This document shows positions 1 through 8,614 of a stretch of DNA of 64,000 nucleotides, one piece after another. Each line of letters begins with the position of its first letter. The first letter of the stretch is position 1. The translations under genes were made by a program, and so were the position numbers. The stretch is from Scatomonas sp963930955 (GTDB lineage: Bacteria > Bacillota > Clostridia > Lachnospirales > Lachnospiraceae): positions 1,054,001 to 1,118,000 of the forward strand of contig OZ006967.1 of NCBI GenBank assembly GCA_963930955.1, written 5' to 3'. A model generated the notes under the pieces. The model had not been told where the DNA came from, made no database searches, and saw only the letters and a program-made list of their open reading frames with translations.

Positions 1-990
1 AGGTTTCAGCAGCTGATGAAAGAGCAGGCGGAACTGCAGCCTATCGCGGATACCTATCTGGCCTACAAAAAAAATAAAGAAACGATCTCCGACAGTCTGG
101 AACTTCTGGAGAGCGAAAGCGACGAGGAAATGCGGGAAATGCTGAAGGAGGAGCTTTCCGAGGCAAAGAAAAAAGAGGAAGATCTGGAACGGGAGCTGAA
201 GATCCTGCTCCTTCCCAAGGATCCCAATGACAGCAAAAATGTAATCGTGGAGATCCGGGCCGGCGCGGGAGGAGACGAGGCGGCCCTCTTTGCCGCTGAA
301 ATCTACCGGATGTATGTAAAATACGCGGAAGCCAGACGCTGGCGGACGGAGATGCTCAGTGTGAATGAAAACGGGATCGGAGGATTCAAAGAAGTAACAT
401 TTCTTCTGAACGGGAACGGAGCCTACTCCCGGCTGAAATACGAAAGCGGCGTTCATCGGGTACAGCGGGTGCCGGAAACAGAAAGCGGCGGTCGGATCCA
501 TACCTCCACCATTACAGTGGCTATTATGCCGGAAGCAGAGGAAATTGATTTTCATCTGGATCTGAATGATTGTAAATTTGATGTGTTCCGGGCATCCGGA
601 AACGGGGGACAGTGTGTCAATACCACCGACTCCGCAGTGCGGCTGACGCACCTTCCAACAGGTATTGTCATTTCCTGCCAGGATGAAAAATCCCAGCTGA
701 AGAATAAAGAGAAAGCCCTGAAAGTGCTGCGCTCCCGTCTCTATGAGATGGAACTGGAAAAGCAGCACGATGAGGAGGCCCAGCTCCGCAGAAGCCAGGT
801 GGGCACCGGGGACAGATCAGAAAAAATCCGTACCTACAACTTCCCTCAGGGCAGGGTGACAGACCACCGGATCAAGCTGACTCTGCATAAGATCGACAGC
901 ATCATGAACGGTGAACTGGACGAACTCATCGACAGTCTGACTGCGGCGGATCAGGCGGCGAAGCTGGCGAATCTGCAGGAGAGTGCATGA
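1..990 (+). CDS. prfA: Peptide chain release factor 1 (5' end outside window)
   Basis: Release factor 1 reads UAA and UAG stop codons in the ribosomal A site and triggers peptide release. The open frame continues to base 1 without a stop, and the first in-frame ATG (16) falls inside the usual N-terminal helical domain, so the true start is upstream of the window. The codon-recognition motif PxT appears as PET in HRVQRVPETESGGR, and the catalytic GGQ motif is encoded at 604-612 (SGNGGQCVNTTDSAVRLTH). These two motifs separate RF1 from RF2, which carries SPF. About 329 residues are visible of the usual 355-360. glmM starts 20 bases downstream, so the two may be co-transcribed. Confidence 0.96.
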   Translation, partial: RFQQLMKEQAELQPIADTYLAYKKNKETISDSLELLESESDEEMREMLKEELSEAKKKEEDLERELKILLLPKDPNDSKNVIVEIRAGAGGDEAALFAAEIYRMYVKYAEARRWRTEMLSVNENGIGGFKEVTFLLNGNGAYSRLKYESGVHRVQRVPETESGGRIHTSTITVAIMPEAEEIDFHLDLNDCKFDVFRASGNGGQCVNTTDSAVRLTHLPTGIVISCQDEKSQLKNKEKALKVLRSRLYEMELEKQHDEEAQLRRSQVGTGDRSEKIRTYNFPQGRVTDHRIKLTLHKIDSIMNGELDELIDSLTAADQAAKLANLQESA

Positions 991-1009
991 ATATAAAAGG
1001 AGGATCAGT

Positions 1010-2353
1010 ATGGGAAAATATTTTGGAACCGACGGCTTTCGGGGAGAAGCCAATGTAAATCTGACGGTGGAGCATGCCTACCAGGTGGGACGGTATCTGG
1101 GATGGTATTTCGGAAAAGAGCATAAGGCAAAGATCGTTATCGGAAAGGATACCCGGCGTTCCAGCTATATGTTTGAATATTCTTTGGCTGCGGGTCTGAC
1201 GGCTTCCGGGGCGGATGCCTATCTGCTCCACGTAACCACCACGCCCAGTGTATCCTACGTAGTGCGCACGGAGGGCTTTGACTGCGGGATTATGATTTCC
1301 GCCAGCCATAATCCTTTCTATGATAACGGGATCAAGGTGATCAACAGCCTGGGGCAGAAGCTGGAAGCATCTGTAGAGCAGGAGATAGAAGAATATATTG
1401 ATGGCCTGAGACCGGAACTTCCTTTTGCAAAAAGGGAGAATATCGGGCGGACGGTGGATTTCGCCGCAGGGCGGAACCGCTACATCGGTCATCTGATCTC
1501 GATTCCCAGCCGGGCTTACAATAATATGAAGGTGGGACTGGATTGTTCCAACGGCAGCGCATCCTCTATTGCCAAGAGTGTGTTTGATGCCCTGGGAGCC
1601 AGAACCTCTGTGATCCACAGCGAGCCCAACGGATTGAACATTAACGCGGATTGCGGATCTACCCATATTGAGGAACTGCAGAAATTTGTGAAGGAGCAGG
1701 GACTGGATGTGGGATTTGCCTACGACGGCGACGCGGATCGCTGCATCGCTGTGGACGAGCAGGGAAATGTAGTGGACGGCGATCGGATCCTTTACGTATG
1801 CGGAAAATATCTGAAGGAGCAGGGCAAGCTGAAGAAGGACACCATTGTGACCACTGTCATGTCCAATTTAGGGCTGTACAAGGCCTGCGACCGGGAAGGG
1901 ATCCGCTATGAGCAGACTGCTGTGGGGGATAAATACGTCAGCGAGAATATGACAGCCAACGGCTATTCCCTGGGGGGAGAGCAGTCCGGCCATATTATCT
2001 TCAGTAAACACGCTATGACCGGCGACGGGATCCTGACCTCTCTGATGGTTATGGAAGTGCTGCTGGAGACCAAGCGGCCTTTAAGCGCGCTGGCCGGGGA
2101 AGTGACCATCTATCCGCAGCTGCTGAAAAATGTCCGGGTGGCAGATAAAAAAACGGCGCAGGAGAATCCCCGGGTGCAGGCGGCTGTGAAAACGGTGGCG
2201 GAAGCCCTGGGAGATAACGGAAGAATTCTGGTCCGGGAAAGCGGAACGGAACCGGTGATCCGGATCATGGTGGAAGCGGAAACAGACGCCCTCTGTCAGA
2301 AATATGTGGATCAGGTGGCGGCTGTCATGGAGGAAGAGGATTTAATACAGTGA
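1010..2353 (+). CDS. glmM: Phosphoglucosamine mutase
   Basis: The enzyme converts glucosamine-6-phosphate to glucosamine-1-phosphate for UDP-GlcNAc and peptidoglycan synthesis. The 447-residue protein has the N-terminal GTDGFRG motif, the phosphoserine loop ISASHNP (Ser99), the magnesium loop DGDADR, the sugar loop GEQSGH and the C-terminal phosphate-binding RESGTEP. I chose ATG 1010, behind AGGAGG at 998-1003, over an in-frame ATG at 983 that overlaps prfA and has no such site. Length fits GlmM (about 445-450). A phosphomannomutase or phosphoglucomutase of the same superfamily is less likely. The stop overlaps the GTG start of the next gene. Confidence 0.93.
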   Translation: MGKYFGTDGFRGEANVNLTVEHAYQVGRYLGWYFGKEHKAKIVIGKDTRRSSYMFEYSLAAGLTASGADAYLLHVTTTPSVSYVVRTEGFDCGIMISASHNPFYDNGIKVINSLGQKLEASVEQEIEEYIDGLRPELPFAKRENIGRTVDFAAGRNRYIGHLISIPSRAYNNMKVGLDCSNGSASSIAKSVFDALGARTSVIHSEPNGLNINADCGSTHIEELQKFVKEQGLDVGFAYDGDADRCIAVDEQGNVVDGDRILYVCGKYLKEQGKLKKDTIVTTVMSNLGLYKACDREGIRYEQTAVGDKYVSENMTANGYSLGGEQSGHIIFSKHAMTGDGILTSLMVMEVLLETKRPLSALAGEVTIYPQLLKNVRVADKKTAQENPRVQAAVKTVAEALGDNGRILVRESGTEPVIRIMVEAETDALCQKYVDQVAAVMEEEDLIQ

Positions 2354-3384
2354 GAAAAACAGCGGCGATACTGCTCTGCGCTCTTTGTCTCTGTCTGGGG
2401 GGCTGCACCCGGGAAGATTCCGGAGCCTATGACCGGGGAATGGCAGCCTTGGAGCAGGCGGACTACGAGACGGCCATGGAAGAATTTCAGACGGCGGCAA
2501 ATCAGGACGGCCGGGAGGCGGAGGCCTATCGGGGAGAAGGGATCATCTATCTTCGCCGGCAGGATTATCCCCACGCAATCACGCTGTTTTCCCTGAGCCT
2601 GGATTCTATGAAGCATGGAAACCAGGAGTTTCGGCGGGATGTGCTGTTTTATCAGGCGGAAGCCTATACGGGAAACAGCCAGCACGGCCAGGCAGAGGCG
2701 ATTTACACAGAACTGATAGAAGAGGAAGAAGATTCCCAGGCATATTATCTCCGGGGGAGGAGCAAACTGGCTTCCGGAAATATCCAGGGAGCCGGGGAAG
2801 ATTTCGAGGGCGCTCTGGGGCAGGATAACACATATGAAATGTATATGCAGATTTATCAGGCCTATGTGGAAGTAAACCGGGAAGCAGACGGCGCGGATTA
2901 TCTGGAACGCGCCCTGGAACTGGAACCGGTGACGCCGGAGGATTACTATCAGCAGGCACAGATTTACTATTATCTGGGTGATTACCAGAAAACCCGGGAA
3001 TATCTTTCCGCAGCGGCCGGGGAAGGAAACGGTCAGGCGGTGCTGATGCTGGGAGGGCTTTATCTGGAAACGGGGGATGTATCCGGCGCCCGGGATTTCT
3101 ACCAGAATTATCTGGAGTCAGAAGAACGTCCGGCGGCAGCCTATAATGGACTGGCGCTCTGCGATCTGAGCCAGGGAGAGTATGAAAGCGCCCTGGAAAA
3201 CATTCGCAAAGGTATAGACTGCCAGGATGCGGGCATGATGTCGGAGTTGTTATTTAATGAGATCGTAGTCTATGAAAAACAGCAGAATTTCCAGACTGCG
3301 AAAGCCAAGATGAAAGATTATCTGGAATTGTATCCGGAGGATAAAGAAGCTCAGAGAGAAAATCTATTTCTTCAGAGCAGATAG
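2350..3384 (+). CDS. TPR-repeat lipoprotein
   Basis: This 344-residue protein starts with a lipoprotein signal: a short basic N-terminus, a hydrophobic stretch and the lipobox LGGC near residue 19. The rest is helical with repeated TPR-like units (for example YDRGMAALEQADYETAMEEF and AYYLRGRSKLASGNIQGA). It should be anchored on the outer face of the membrane and act as a protein-interaction scaffold; the partner is unknown. The start is GTG at 2350, overlapping the glmM stop (GTGA), which implies translational coupling. hflX follows 35 bases downstream behind AAGGAG. Confidence 0.82.
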   Translation: MRKTAAILLCALCLCLGGCTREDSGAYDRGMAALEQADYETAMEEFQTAANQDGREAEAYRGEGIIYLRRQDYPHAITLFSLSLDSMKHGNQEFRRDVLFYQAEAYTGNSQHGQAEAIYTELIEEEEDSQAYYLRGRSKLASGNIQGAGEDFEGALGQDNTYEMYMQIYQAYVEVNREADGADYLERALELEPVTPEDYYQQAQIYYYLGDYQKTREYLSAAAGEGNGQAVLMLGGLYLETGDVSGARDFYQNYLESEERPAAAYNGLALCDLSQGEYESALENIRKGIDCQDAGMMSELLFNEIVVYEKQQNFQTAKAKMKDYLELYPEDKEAQRENLFLQSR

Positions 3385-3419
3385 AGAGAAGGCGGAAGAG
3401 GAAGAGAAGGAGTGGTGGG

Positions 3420-4658
3420 ATGTATCAGATGGAGAGGGAAAAGGAGCGTATGATCCTGTTAGGCGTGTCTCTGGAGACACAGGCCGAGGCATATGCGTCT
3501 CTAAAGGAACTGGAGGAGCTGGCGGAAACGGCAGGCGCGGAGGTAGTCTCCAAAGTCCTTCAGAACCGGGAGGGTATTCATCCGGGAACCTATGTGGGAA
3601 AGGGAAAACTGGAAGAACTGAGAGAACTTTTGTACCATCTGGATGCAGACGGGATTATTTGTGATGACGAACTGACTCCTGCCCAGATGAAAAATCTGGA
3701 GGAGGAACTTTCCTGCAAGATCGTAGACCGGACCCTGCTGATCCTGGATATTTTCGCGGCCCGGGCAAGAACCAGCGAGGGAAAACTTCAGGTGGAAATG
3801 GCCCAGCTGAAATACCGGCAGGCACGGCTGGTGGGGCTTCGGAGTTCTCTGTCCCGCCTGGGCGGCGGTATCGGAACCAGGGGTCCCGGAGAGAAAAAGC
3901 TGGAAATGGACCGCCGGCTGATTTCCAGCCGTATTGCGGCCCTGCGCCGGGAACTGGAGGAGGTGCAGCAGCACCGGGATGTGCTGCGGGAGAGCAGAAG
4001 AAAAGGCAATTTTCGGACAGCGGCCATTGTAGGATATACCAACGCGGGAAAGTCTACGCTTCTGAATGTGCTTACAGGCGCGGAGGTACTGGAAGAGGAC
4101 GCGCTTTTTGCCACCCTGGATCCAACCACCCGGCTTCTGGATCTGCCCCAGGGCGGAGAAATTCTGCTGACGGATACGGTAGGATTCATCCGCAAACTGC
4201 CCCATCATCTCATTGAGGCTTTTAAGAGTACTCTGGAGGAGGCGGTGCTGGCGGATATCATTGTCCACGTAGTAGATGCATCCAGTCCTCAGATGGAGCA
4301 GCAAATGCATGTGGTATATGAAACCCTGCGGGAACTGGGGGCGGAGGGCAAACCCATTGTGACCTTGTTCAATAAGCAGGATAAACTGGAGGGGGAGCGG
4401 ATCTGTAAGGATCTGCAGGCGGATTACAGCCTTCGGATTTCCGCTAAAACCGGTCAGGGTCTGGAGGAGTTCCGGGCTGTGCTGGAAAGAATCCTCCTGG
4501 AACAGCAGATTTATATAGAACGGCTGTATCCCTACAGCCAGGTGGGAAGAATTGCCCTGATCCGCCAGCGGGGCCAGCTGATATCGGAAGAATATCTGCC
4601 GGAAGGGATTCAGATCAAGGCCTACGTACCCAAAGATTTATATGGGCAGATAGGATGA
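3420..4658 (+). CDS. hflX: Ribosome-associated GTPase HflX
   Basis: HflX binds the 50S subunit and splits or rescues stalled ribosomes using GTP. The 412-residue protein has the N-terminal HflX domain with the glycine-rich segment GGGIGTRGPGEKKLE, then a G domain: G1 GYTNAGKST (residues 205-213), G3 DTVGF and G4 NKQD. The C-terminal domain is about 60 residues. Length and order are typical of the family. It is the last gene of the apparent glmM-lipoprotein-hflX run, since promoter elements for nrdD follow at once. Confidence 0.94.
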   Translation: MYQMEREKERMILLGVSLETQAEAYASLKELEELAETAGAEVVSKVLQNREGIHPGTYVGKGKLEELRELLYHLDADGIICDDELTPAQMKNLEEELSCKIVDRTLLILDIFAARARTSEGKLQVEMAQLKYRQARLVGLRSSLSRLGGGIGTRGPGEKKLEMDRRLISSRIAALRRELEEVQQHRDVLRESRRKGNFRTAAIVGYTNAGKSTLLNVLTGAEVLEEDALFATLDPTTRLLDLPQGGEILLTDTVGFIRKLPHHLIEAFKSTLEEAVLADIIVHVVDASSPQMEQQMHVVYETLRELGAEGKPIVTLFNKQDKLEGERICKDLQADYSLRISAKTGQGLEEFRAVLERILLEQQIYIERLYPYSQVGRIALIRQRGQLISEEYLPEGIQIKAYVPKDLYGQIG

Positions 4659-4662
4659 CATA

Positions 4663-4710
4663 ACACAAGATATAGAGAAATAGAATGGCACTGCATACAA
4701 TATGTGGTGC
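4663..4710 (+). promoter_or_regulatory. Paired NrdR-like boxes upstream of nrdD
   Basis: Two 16-base sites resemble the published NrdR box consensus acaCwAtATaTwGtgt. ACACAAGATATAGAGA (4663-4678) matches 13 of 16 positions and ATACAATATGTGGTGC (4695-4710) matches 12. Their starts are 32 bases apart, about three helical turns, which is the usual arrangement for NrdR pairs. They lie just upstream of the nrdD promoter. NrdR itself is not in the window, so binding is inferred. Confidence 0.65.
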
Positions 4711-4718
4711 TTTTTCTG

Positions 4719-4747
4719 TTGACGAAGGATCCGTTCTCTGGTATCAT
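4719..4747 (+). promoter_or_regulatory. Predicted sigma-A promoter of nrdD
   Basis: TTGACG (4719-4724) and TATCAT (4742-4747) are separated by 17 bases. The element lies directly downstream of the NrdR-like boxes and about 80 bases before the nrdD start. Confidence 0.6.
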
Positions 4748-4826
4748 GGAAAAGTACTGTTCCGGGGCGGAAGCGGAAGGCCCCCGGAAATGTGCTGCGG
4801 AAGTTCAGATACAAAGGAGATAGAGG

Positions 4827-7214
4827 ATGTTTCAGGTAGAAAAAAGAGACGGAGCGGTGGTGGATTTTCAGCTGTCAAAAATATCCGACGCCATCGGAAA
4901 AGCCTTTGAGGCCACAGAGAAGATTTACAGCCAGGATATGCTGGAAATGCTGGCGCTGCGGGTAACGGCGGATTTCCAGGAGAAGATTGAGAATAACCGC
5001 ATTCAGGTGGAGAAGATCCAGGATTCTGTAGAAAATGTTTTGATCCAGTGCGGCTACGGAGATGTGGCCAAGGCTTATATCCTTTACCGGAAGCAGCGGG
5101 AAAAGATGCGCAACATGCGCTCCACCATCCTGGACTATAAAGAGATTGTCAACAGCTATGTGAAGGTGGAGGACTGGAGAGTTAAGGAAAATTCTACGGT
5201 TACATATTCCGTGGGAGGGCTGATCCTCAGCAATTCCGGGGCTGTGACTGCCAATTACTGGCTGTCGGAGATCTATGATAATGAGATTGCGGAAGCCCAC
5301 CGGAACGCGGATATCCATATTCACGATCTTTCTATGCTTACCGGCTACTGTGCCGGATGGTCCTTAAAACAGCTGATCCAGGAGGGGCTGGGAGGCATCG
5401 AAGGGAAGATCACATCCTCACCGGCCAAGCACTTAAGTGTGCTCTGCAACCAGATGGTAAACTTCCTGGGGATCATGCAGAACGAGTGGGCGGGGGCTCA
5501 GGCATTTTCTTCCTTCGACACCTATCTGGCGCCTTTTGTGAAAGCGGACCATCTGACCTATCCGGAGGTGAAAAAATGTATTGAGTCCTTTATTTATGGC
5601 GTGAACACCCCCAGCCGCTGGGGAACCCAGGCACCCTTCTCAAATATTACCCTGGACTGGACAGTGCCGGAGGACCTGGCGGAGCTGCCGGCCATTGTAG
5701 GAGGCCGGGAGATGGATTTCCGCTATAAGGACTGCAAAAAAGAGATGGATATGGTGAACCGGGCCTTTATCGAGACCATGATCGAAGGCGATGCCAATGG
5801 CCGGGGCTTTCAATATCCCATCCCCACCTACTCCATCACCTCGGATTTTGACTGGTCCGATACGGAGAACAACCGTCTGCTGTTCGAGATGACCAGCAAG
5901 TACGGAACCCCGTATTTTTCCAATTACATTAACAGCGATATGCAGCCCAGCGATGTGCGTTCCATGTGCTGCCGTCTCCGGCTGGATCTGCGGGAACTTA
6001 GAAAGAAAACGGGCGGGTACTTTGGCTCCGGGGAAAGTACCGGGTCCGTGGGCGTGGTCACCATCAATATGCCCAGGATCGCCTATCTTTCCCGGAGCGC
6101 AGAGGAGTTCTACCGCCGGCTGGATCATATGATGGATGTTGCCGCCCGGTCTCTGAAGGTAAAGAGGGATGTGATCACCCGGCTGCTGAATGAGGGGTTA
6201 TATCCCTATACCAAACGTTACCTGGGATCTTTTGCCAATCATTTTTCCACCATCGGTCTGGTGGGCATGAACGAAGCGGGGCTTAACGCCCGCTGGCTGG
6301 GAAAAGATATGAGCGATCCCGCTACCCAGAAATTTACCCGGGATGTGCTGAACCATATGCGGGAGCGGCTGGTGAAATATCAGGAGGAGTACGGAGATCT
6401 TTACAATCTGGAAGCCACCCCGGCGGAATCCACCAGCTACCGTCTGGCCAAACACGACTGGGCAAAATGGCCGGATATTAAAACGGCAGGCGAAGAGGGA
6501 GAAACCCCTTACTACACCAACAGTTCGCATCTGCCGGTGAATTACACAGAGGATATTTTTGCAGCCCTGGATATTCAGGATCAGCTGCAGACCCTTTACA
6601 CCTCCGGCACGGTGTTCCATGCTTTCCTGGGAGAAAAGCTTCCGGACTGGAAAGCTGCGGCCGCGCTGGTGCGGACCATTGCGGAAAACTATAAGCTTCC
6701 CTACTATACCCTGTCTCCTACCTATTCCGTCTGCAGGGATCACGGTTATATTGCCGGGGAACACTTTACCTGCCCTTCCTGCGGGAAGAAGGCGGAGGTT
6801 TACAGCCGGATTACCGGATATTACCGGCCGGTGCAGAACTGGAATGACGGAAAAGCTCAGGAATATAAGGACAGAAGGGTTTACCGGATGGAGGTTTCCG
6901 GGTATAATAGGACCAAAGCTGTTCATGGGGAAGAGGCGGAGCGCTTCGGGGAGACTGCTGCGGCAGGGTCCGGGGAGAGAAATTCTGCAGGTACCCTGCG
7001 GTATCTTTTTACCACCAGCACCTGCCCCAACTGCCGCATAGCGAAAGAAATGCTGGCGGACGAACCCTATCAGGTGATTGACGCGGAGCAGAATCCGGAG
7101 CTGGCAGAACAGTACGGGATTCTGCAGGCGCCTACCCTGGTTGTGCTGGAAGGGGAAGAGATCCGCAAGTATGTGAACGCCTCCAACATCCAGAAGTATG
7201 TGGACAGTCTTTAA
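4827..7214 (+). CDS. nrdD: Anaerobic ribonucleoside-triphosphate reductase with C-terminal redoxin domain
   Basis: Class III ribonucleotide reductase makes dNTPs without oxygen using a glycyl radical. The 795-residue protein has an N-terminal ATP-cone (about residues 1-95), the NrdD barrel, a Cys-rich segment with CPSC, and the radical motif SRITGYYRPVQNWN with Gly664. After a low-complexity linker (about 685-720) comes a thioredoxin/glutaredoxin-like domain with CPNC at 733-736 and a cis-proline-like APT. Families that use a redoxin instead of formate as reductant (NrdD2) are known; here the redoxin seems fused to the enzyme. The activase gene nrdG is not adjacent and not in the window. The start follows AAGGAGATAG. 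Confidence 0.93.
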   Translation: MFQVEKRDGAVVDFQLSKISDAIGKAFEATEKIYSQDMLEMLALRVTADFQEKIENNRIQVEKIQDSVENVLIQCGYGDVAKAYILYRKQREKMRNMRSTILDYKEIVNSYVKVEDWRVKENSTVTYSVGGLILSNSGAVTANYWLSEIYDNEIAEAHRNADIHIHDLSMLTGYCAGWSLKQLIQEGLGGIEGKITSSPAKHLSVLCNQMVNFLGIMQNEWAGAQAFSSFDTYLAPFVKADHLTYPEVKKCIESFIYGVNTPSRWGTQAPFSNITLDWTVPEDLAELPAIVGGREMDFRYKDCKKEMDMVNRAFIETMIEGDANGRGFQYPIPTYSITSDFDWSDTENNRLLFEMTSKYGTPYFSNYINSDMQPSDVRSMCCRLRLDLRELRKKTGGYFGSGESTGSVGVVTINMPRIAYLSRSAEEFYRRLDHMMDVAARSLKVKRDVITRLLNEGLYPYTKRYLGSFANHFSTIGLVGMNEAGLNARWLGKDMSDPATQKFTRDVLNHMRERLVKYQEEYGDLYNLEATPAESTSYRLAKHDWAKWPDIKTAGEEGETPYYTNSSHLPVNYTEDIFAALDIQDQLQTLYTSGTVFHAFLGEKLPDWKAAAALVRTIAENYKLPYYTLSPTYSVCRDHGYIAGEHFTCPSCGKKAEVYSRITGYYRPVQNWNDGKAQEYKDRRVYRMEVSGYNRTKAVHGEEAERFGETAAAGSGERNSAGTLRYLFTTSTCPNCRIAKEMLADEPYQVIDAEQNPELAEQYGILQAPTLVVLEGEEIRKYVNASNIQKYVDSL

Positions 7215-7241
7215 AAACATTTGTAGAAAAGAGGAAAAATT

Positions 7242-8519
7242 ATGGGACTGAAAGTGGATTCAATCTGTGTACAGGGCGGCTGGCAGCCGAAGAACGGCGA
7301 GCCCAGGATGCTGCCCATCTATCAGAGTACAACCTATAAGTATGACACCAGCGAGGAGATGGGAGCCCTGTTTGATCTGGAGAAAGAAGGATATTTTTAC
7401 TCCAGGCTGCAGAATCCCACCTGTGATGTGGTGGCTTCCAAGATCTGCCAGCTGGAAGGAGGCGCGGCAGCCATGCTGACCTCTTCCGGACAGGCGGCTA
7501 CCATGCTGGCCATTACCAATATCTGCGAAGCAGGAGACCACGTAATCTGCGGAGCCAAGTGCTACGGCGGTTCTTCCAACCTGCTGACGGTGACCCTGAA
7601 GCGGTTCGGACTGGAAACCACCCTGGTGGATCAGGACGCTCCGGCGGAGGAGCTGGAAAAGGCATTCCGCCCCAATACCAAGGCAGTGTTTGCGGAGACC
7701 ATTTCCAACCCGGCGGGAGTCATCCTGGATATTGAGAAATTTGTAAAGCTGGCTCACGATCACGGGGTTCCCATGATCTGCGACAATACCTTTGCTACGC
7801 CCATTAACTGCCGTCCCTTTGAATGGGGCGTGGACATTGTTACCCATTCCACTACCAAATATATGGACGGCCATGCCATGGCAGTGGGCGGAGCCATTGT
7901 AGACTCCGGAAATTTTGACTGGATGGCCCACAAGGACAAGTTCCCTGGACTGACCACTCCCGATGAATCCTACCACGGCATTGTTTACGCGGAGAAGTTC
8001 GGCAAAGCCGCCTATATTACCAAAGCCACCGCTCAGCTTATGCGGGATATGGGAGCCTGCCAGTCTCCTCAGAACGCCTTTCTCACCAATATCGGTCTGG
8101 AGACCCTGCATCTGCGGGTTCCGAAACACTGTGAAAATGCCACAAAAGTGGCGGCTTTCCTGAAAAATCATCCCAAAGTAGCCTGGGTGGAATACGCCGG
8201 ACTTCCGGGAGACAAATACTACGATCTGGCTCAGAAATATATGCCAAAGGGCGTCTGCGGCGTGCTCTGCTTCGGACCCAAAGGGGGCCGGGACGGGGCT
8301 CTGCGGTTTACCAACGCCCTGAAGATGGTGGCCATTGAGACCCATGTGGCGGATGCCAAGTCCTGCGTCCTGCATCCCGCCAGCCATACCCACCGCCAGC
8401 TCAACGACCAGCAGCTGGTGGAAGCCGGCGTGCTGCCGGATCTGATCCGCCTTTCTGTGGGCATCGAGGATGCCGATGACATCATTGCGGATCTGGATCA
8501 GGCCCTGCAGGCAGTGTAA
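7242..8519 (+). CDS. O-acetylhomoserine sulfhydrylase family PLP enzyme (MetY-like)
   Basis: This Cys/Met-metabolism PLP enzyme probably joins sulfide or methanethiol to O-acetylhomoserine to give homocysteine or methionine. The 425-residue protein has the PLP lysine in THSTTKYMDGH (Lys206), the PLP-phosphate segment SSGQAA, the substrate tyrosine in CYGGSSNL, and SVGIED near the C-terminus. Length and the GH after the lysine favour MetY over cystathionine gamma-synthase or methionine gamma-lyase, but specificity cannot be read from sequence alone. It starts 27 bases after nrdD behind GAGGAAA, so read-through from nrdD is possible. No SAM riboswitch precedes it. Confidence 0.8.
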   Translation: MGLKVDSICVQGGWQPKNGEPRMLPIYQSTTYKYDTSEEMGALFDLEKEGYFYSRLQNPTCDVVASKICQLEGGAAAMLTSSGQAATMLAITNICEAGDHVICGAKCYGGSSNLLTVTLKRFGLETTLVDQDAPAEELEKAFRPNTKAVFAETISNPAGVILDIEKFVKLAHDHGVPMICDNTFATPINCRPFEWGVDIVTHSTTKYMDGHAMAVGGAIVDSGNFDWMAHKDKFPGLTTPDESYHGIVYAEKFGKAAYITKATAQLMRDMGACQSPQNAFLTNIGLETLHLRVPKHCENATKVAAFLKNHPKVAWVEYAGLPGDKYYDLAQKYMPKGVCGVLCFGPKGGRDGALRFTNALKMVAIETHVADAKSCVLHPASHTHRQLNDQQLVEAGVLPDLIRLSVGIEDADDIIADLDQALQAV

Positions 8520-8539
8520 GAGAAAGAATCAAGAAACCA

Positions 8540-8588
8540 GCGTCAGCGGACGGGAGAAGTCCTTCCTCCGCTGACGCTTGGCTTTTGC
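8540..8588 (+). terminator. Terminator-like hairpin after the MetY-like gene
   Basis: GCGTCAGCGGA (8540-8550) and TCCGCTGACGC (8567-8577) form a perfect 11-base stem with a 16-base loop, followed by TTGGCTTTTG. The T-run is short, so termination may be partial. Confidence 0.6.
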
Positions 8589-8614
8589 CGGAGTTTGCGG
8601 AAAGGAGAAACAAC

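Noticed and set aside
4685..4909. 74-codon frame before nrdD
   Set aside because: It covers the NrdR-like boxes and promoter and overlaps the nrdD start in another frame.
7215..7241. SAM or T-box control of the MetY-like gene
   Set aside because: Only 27 bases separate it from nrdD, too short for a riboswitch.
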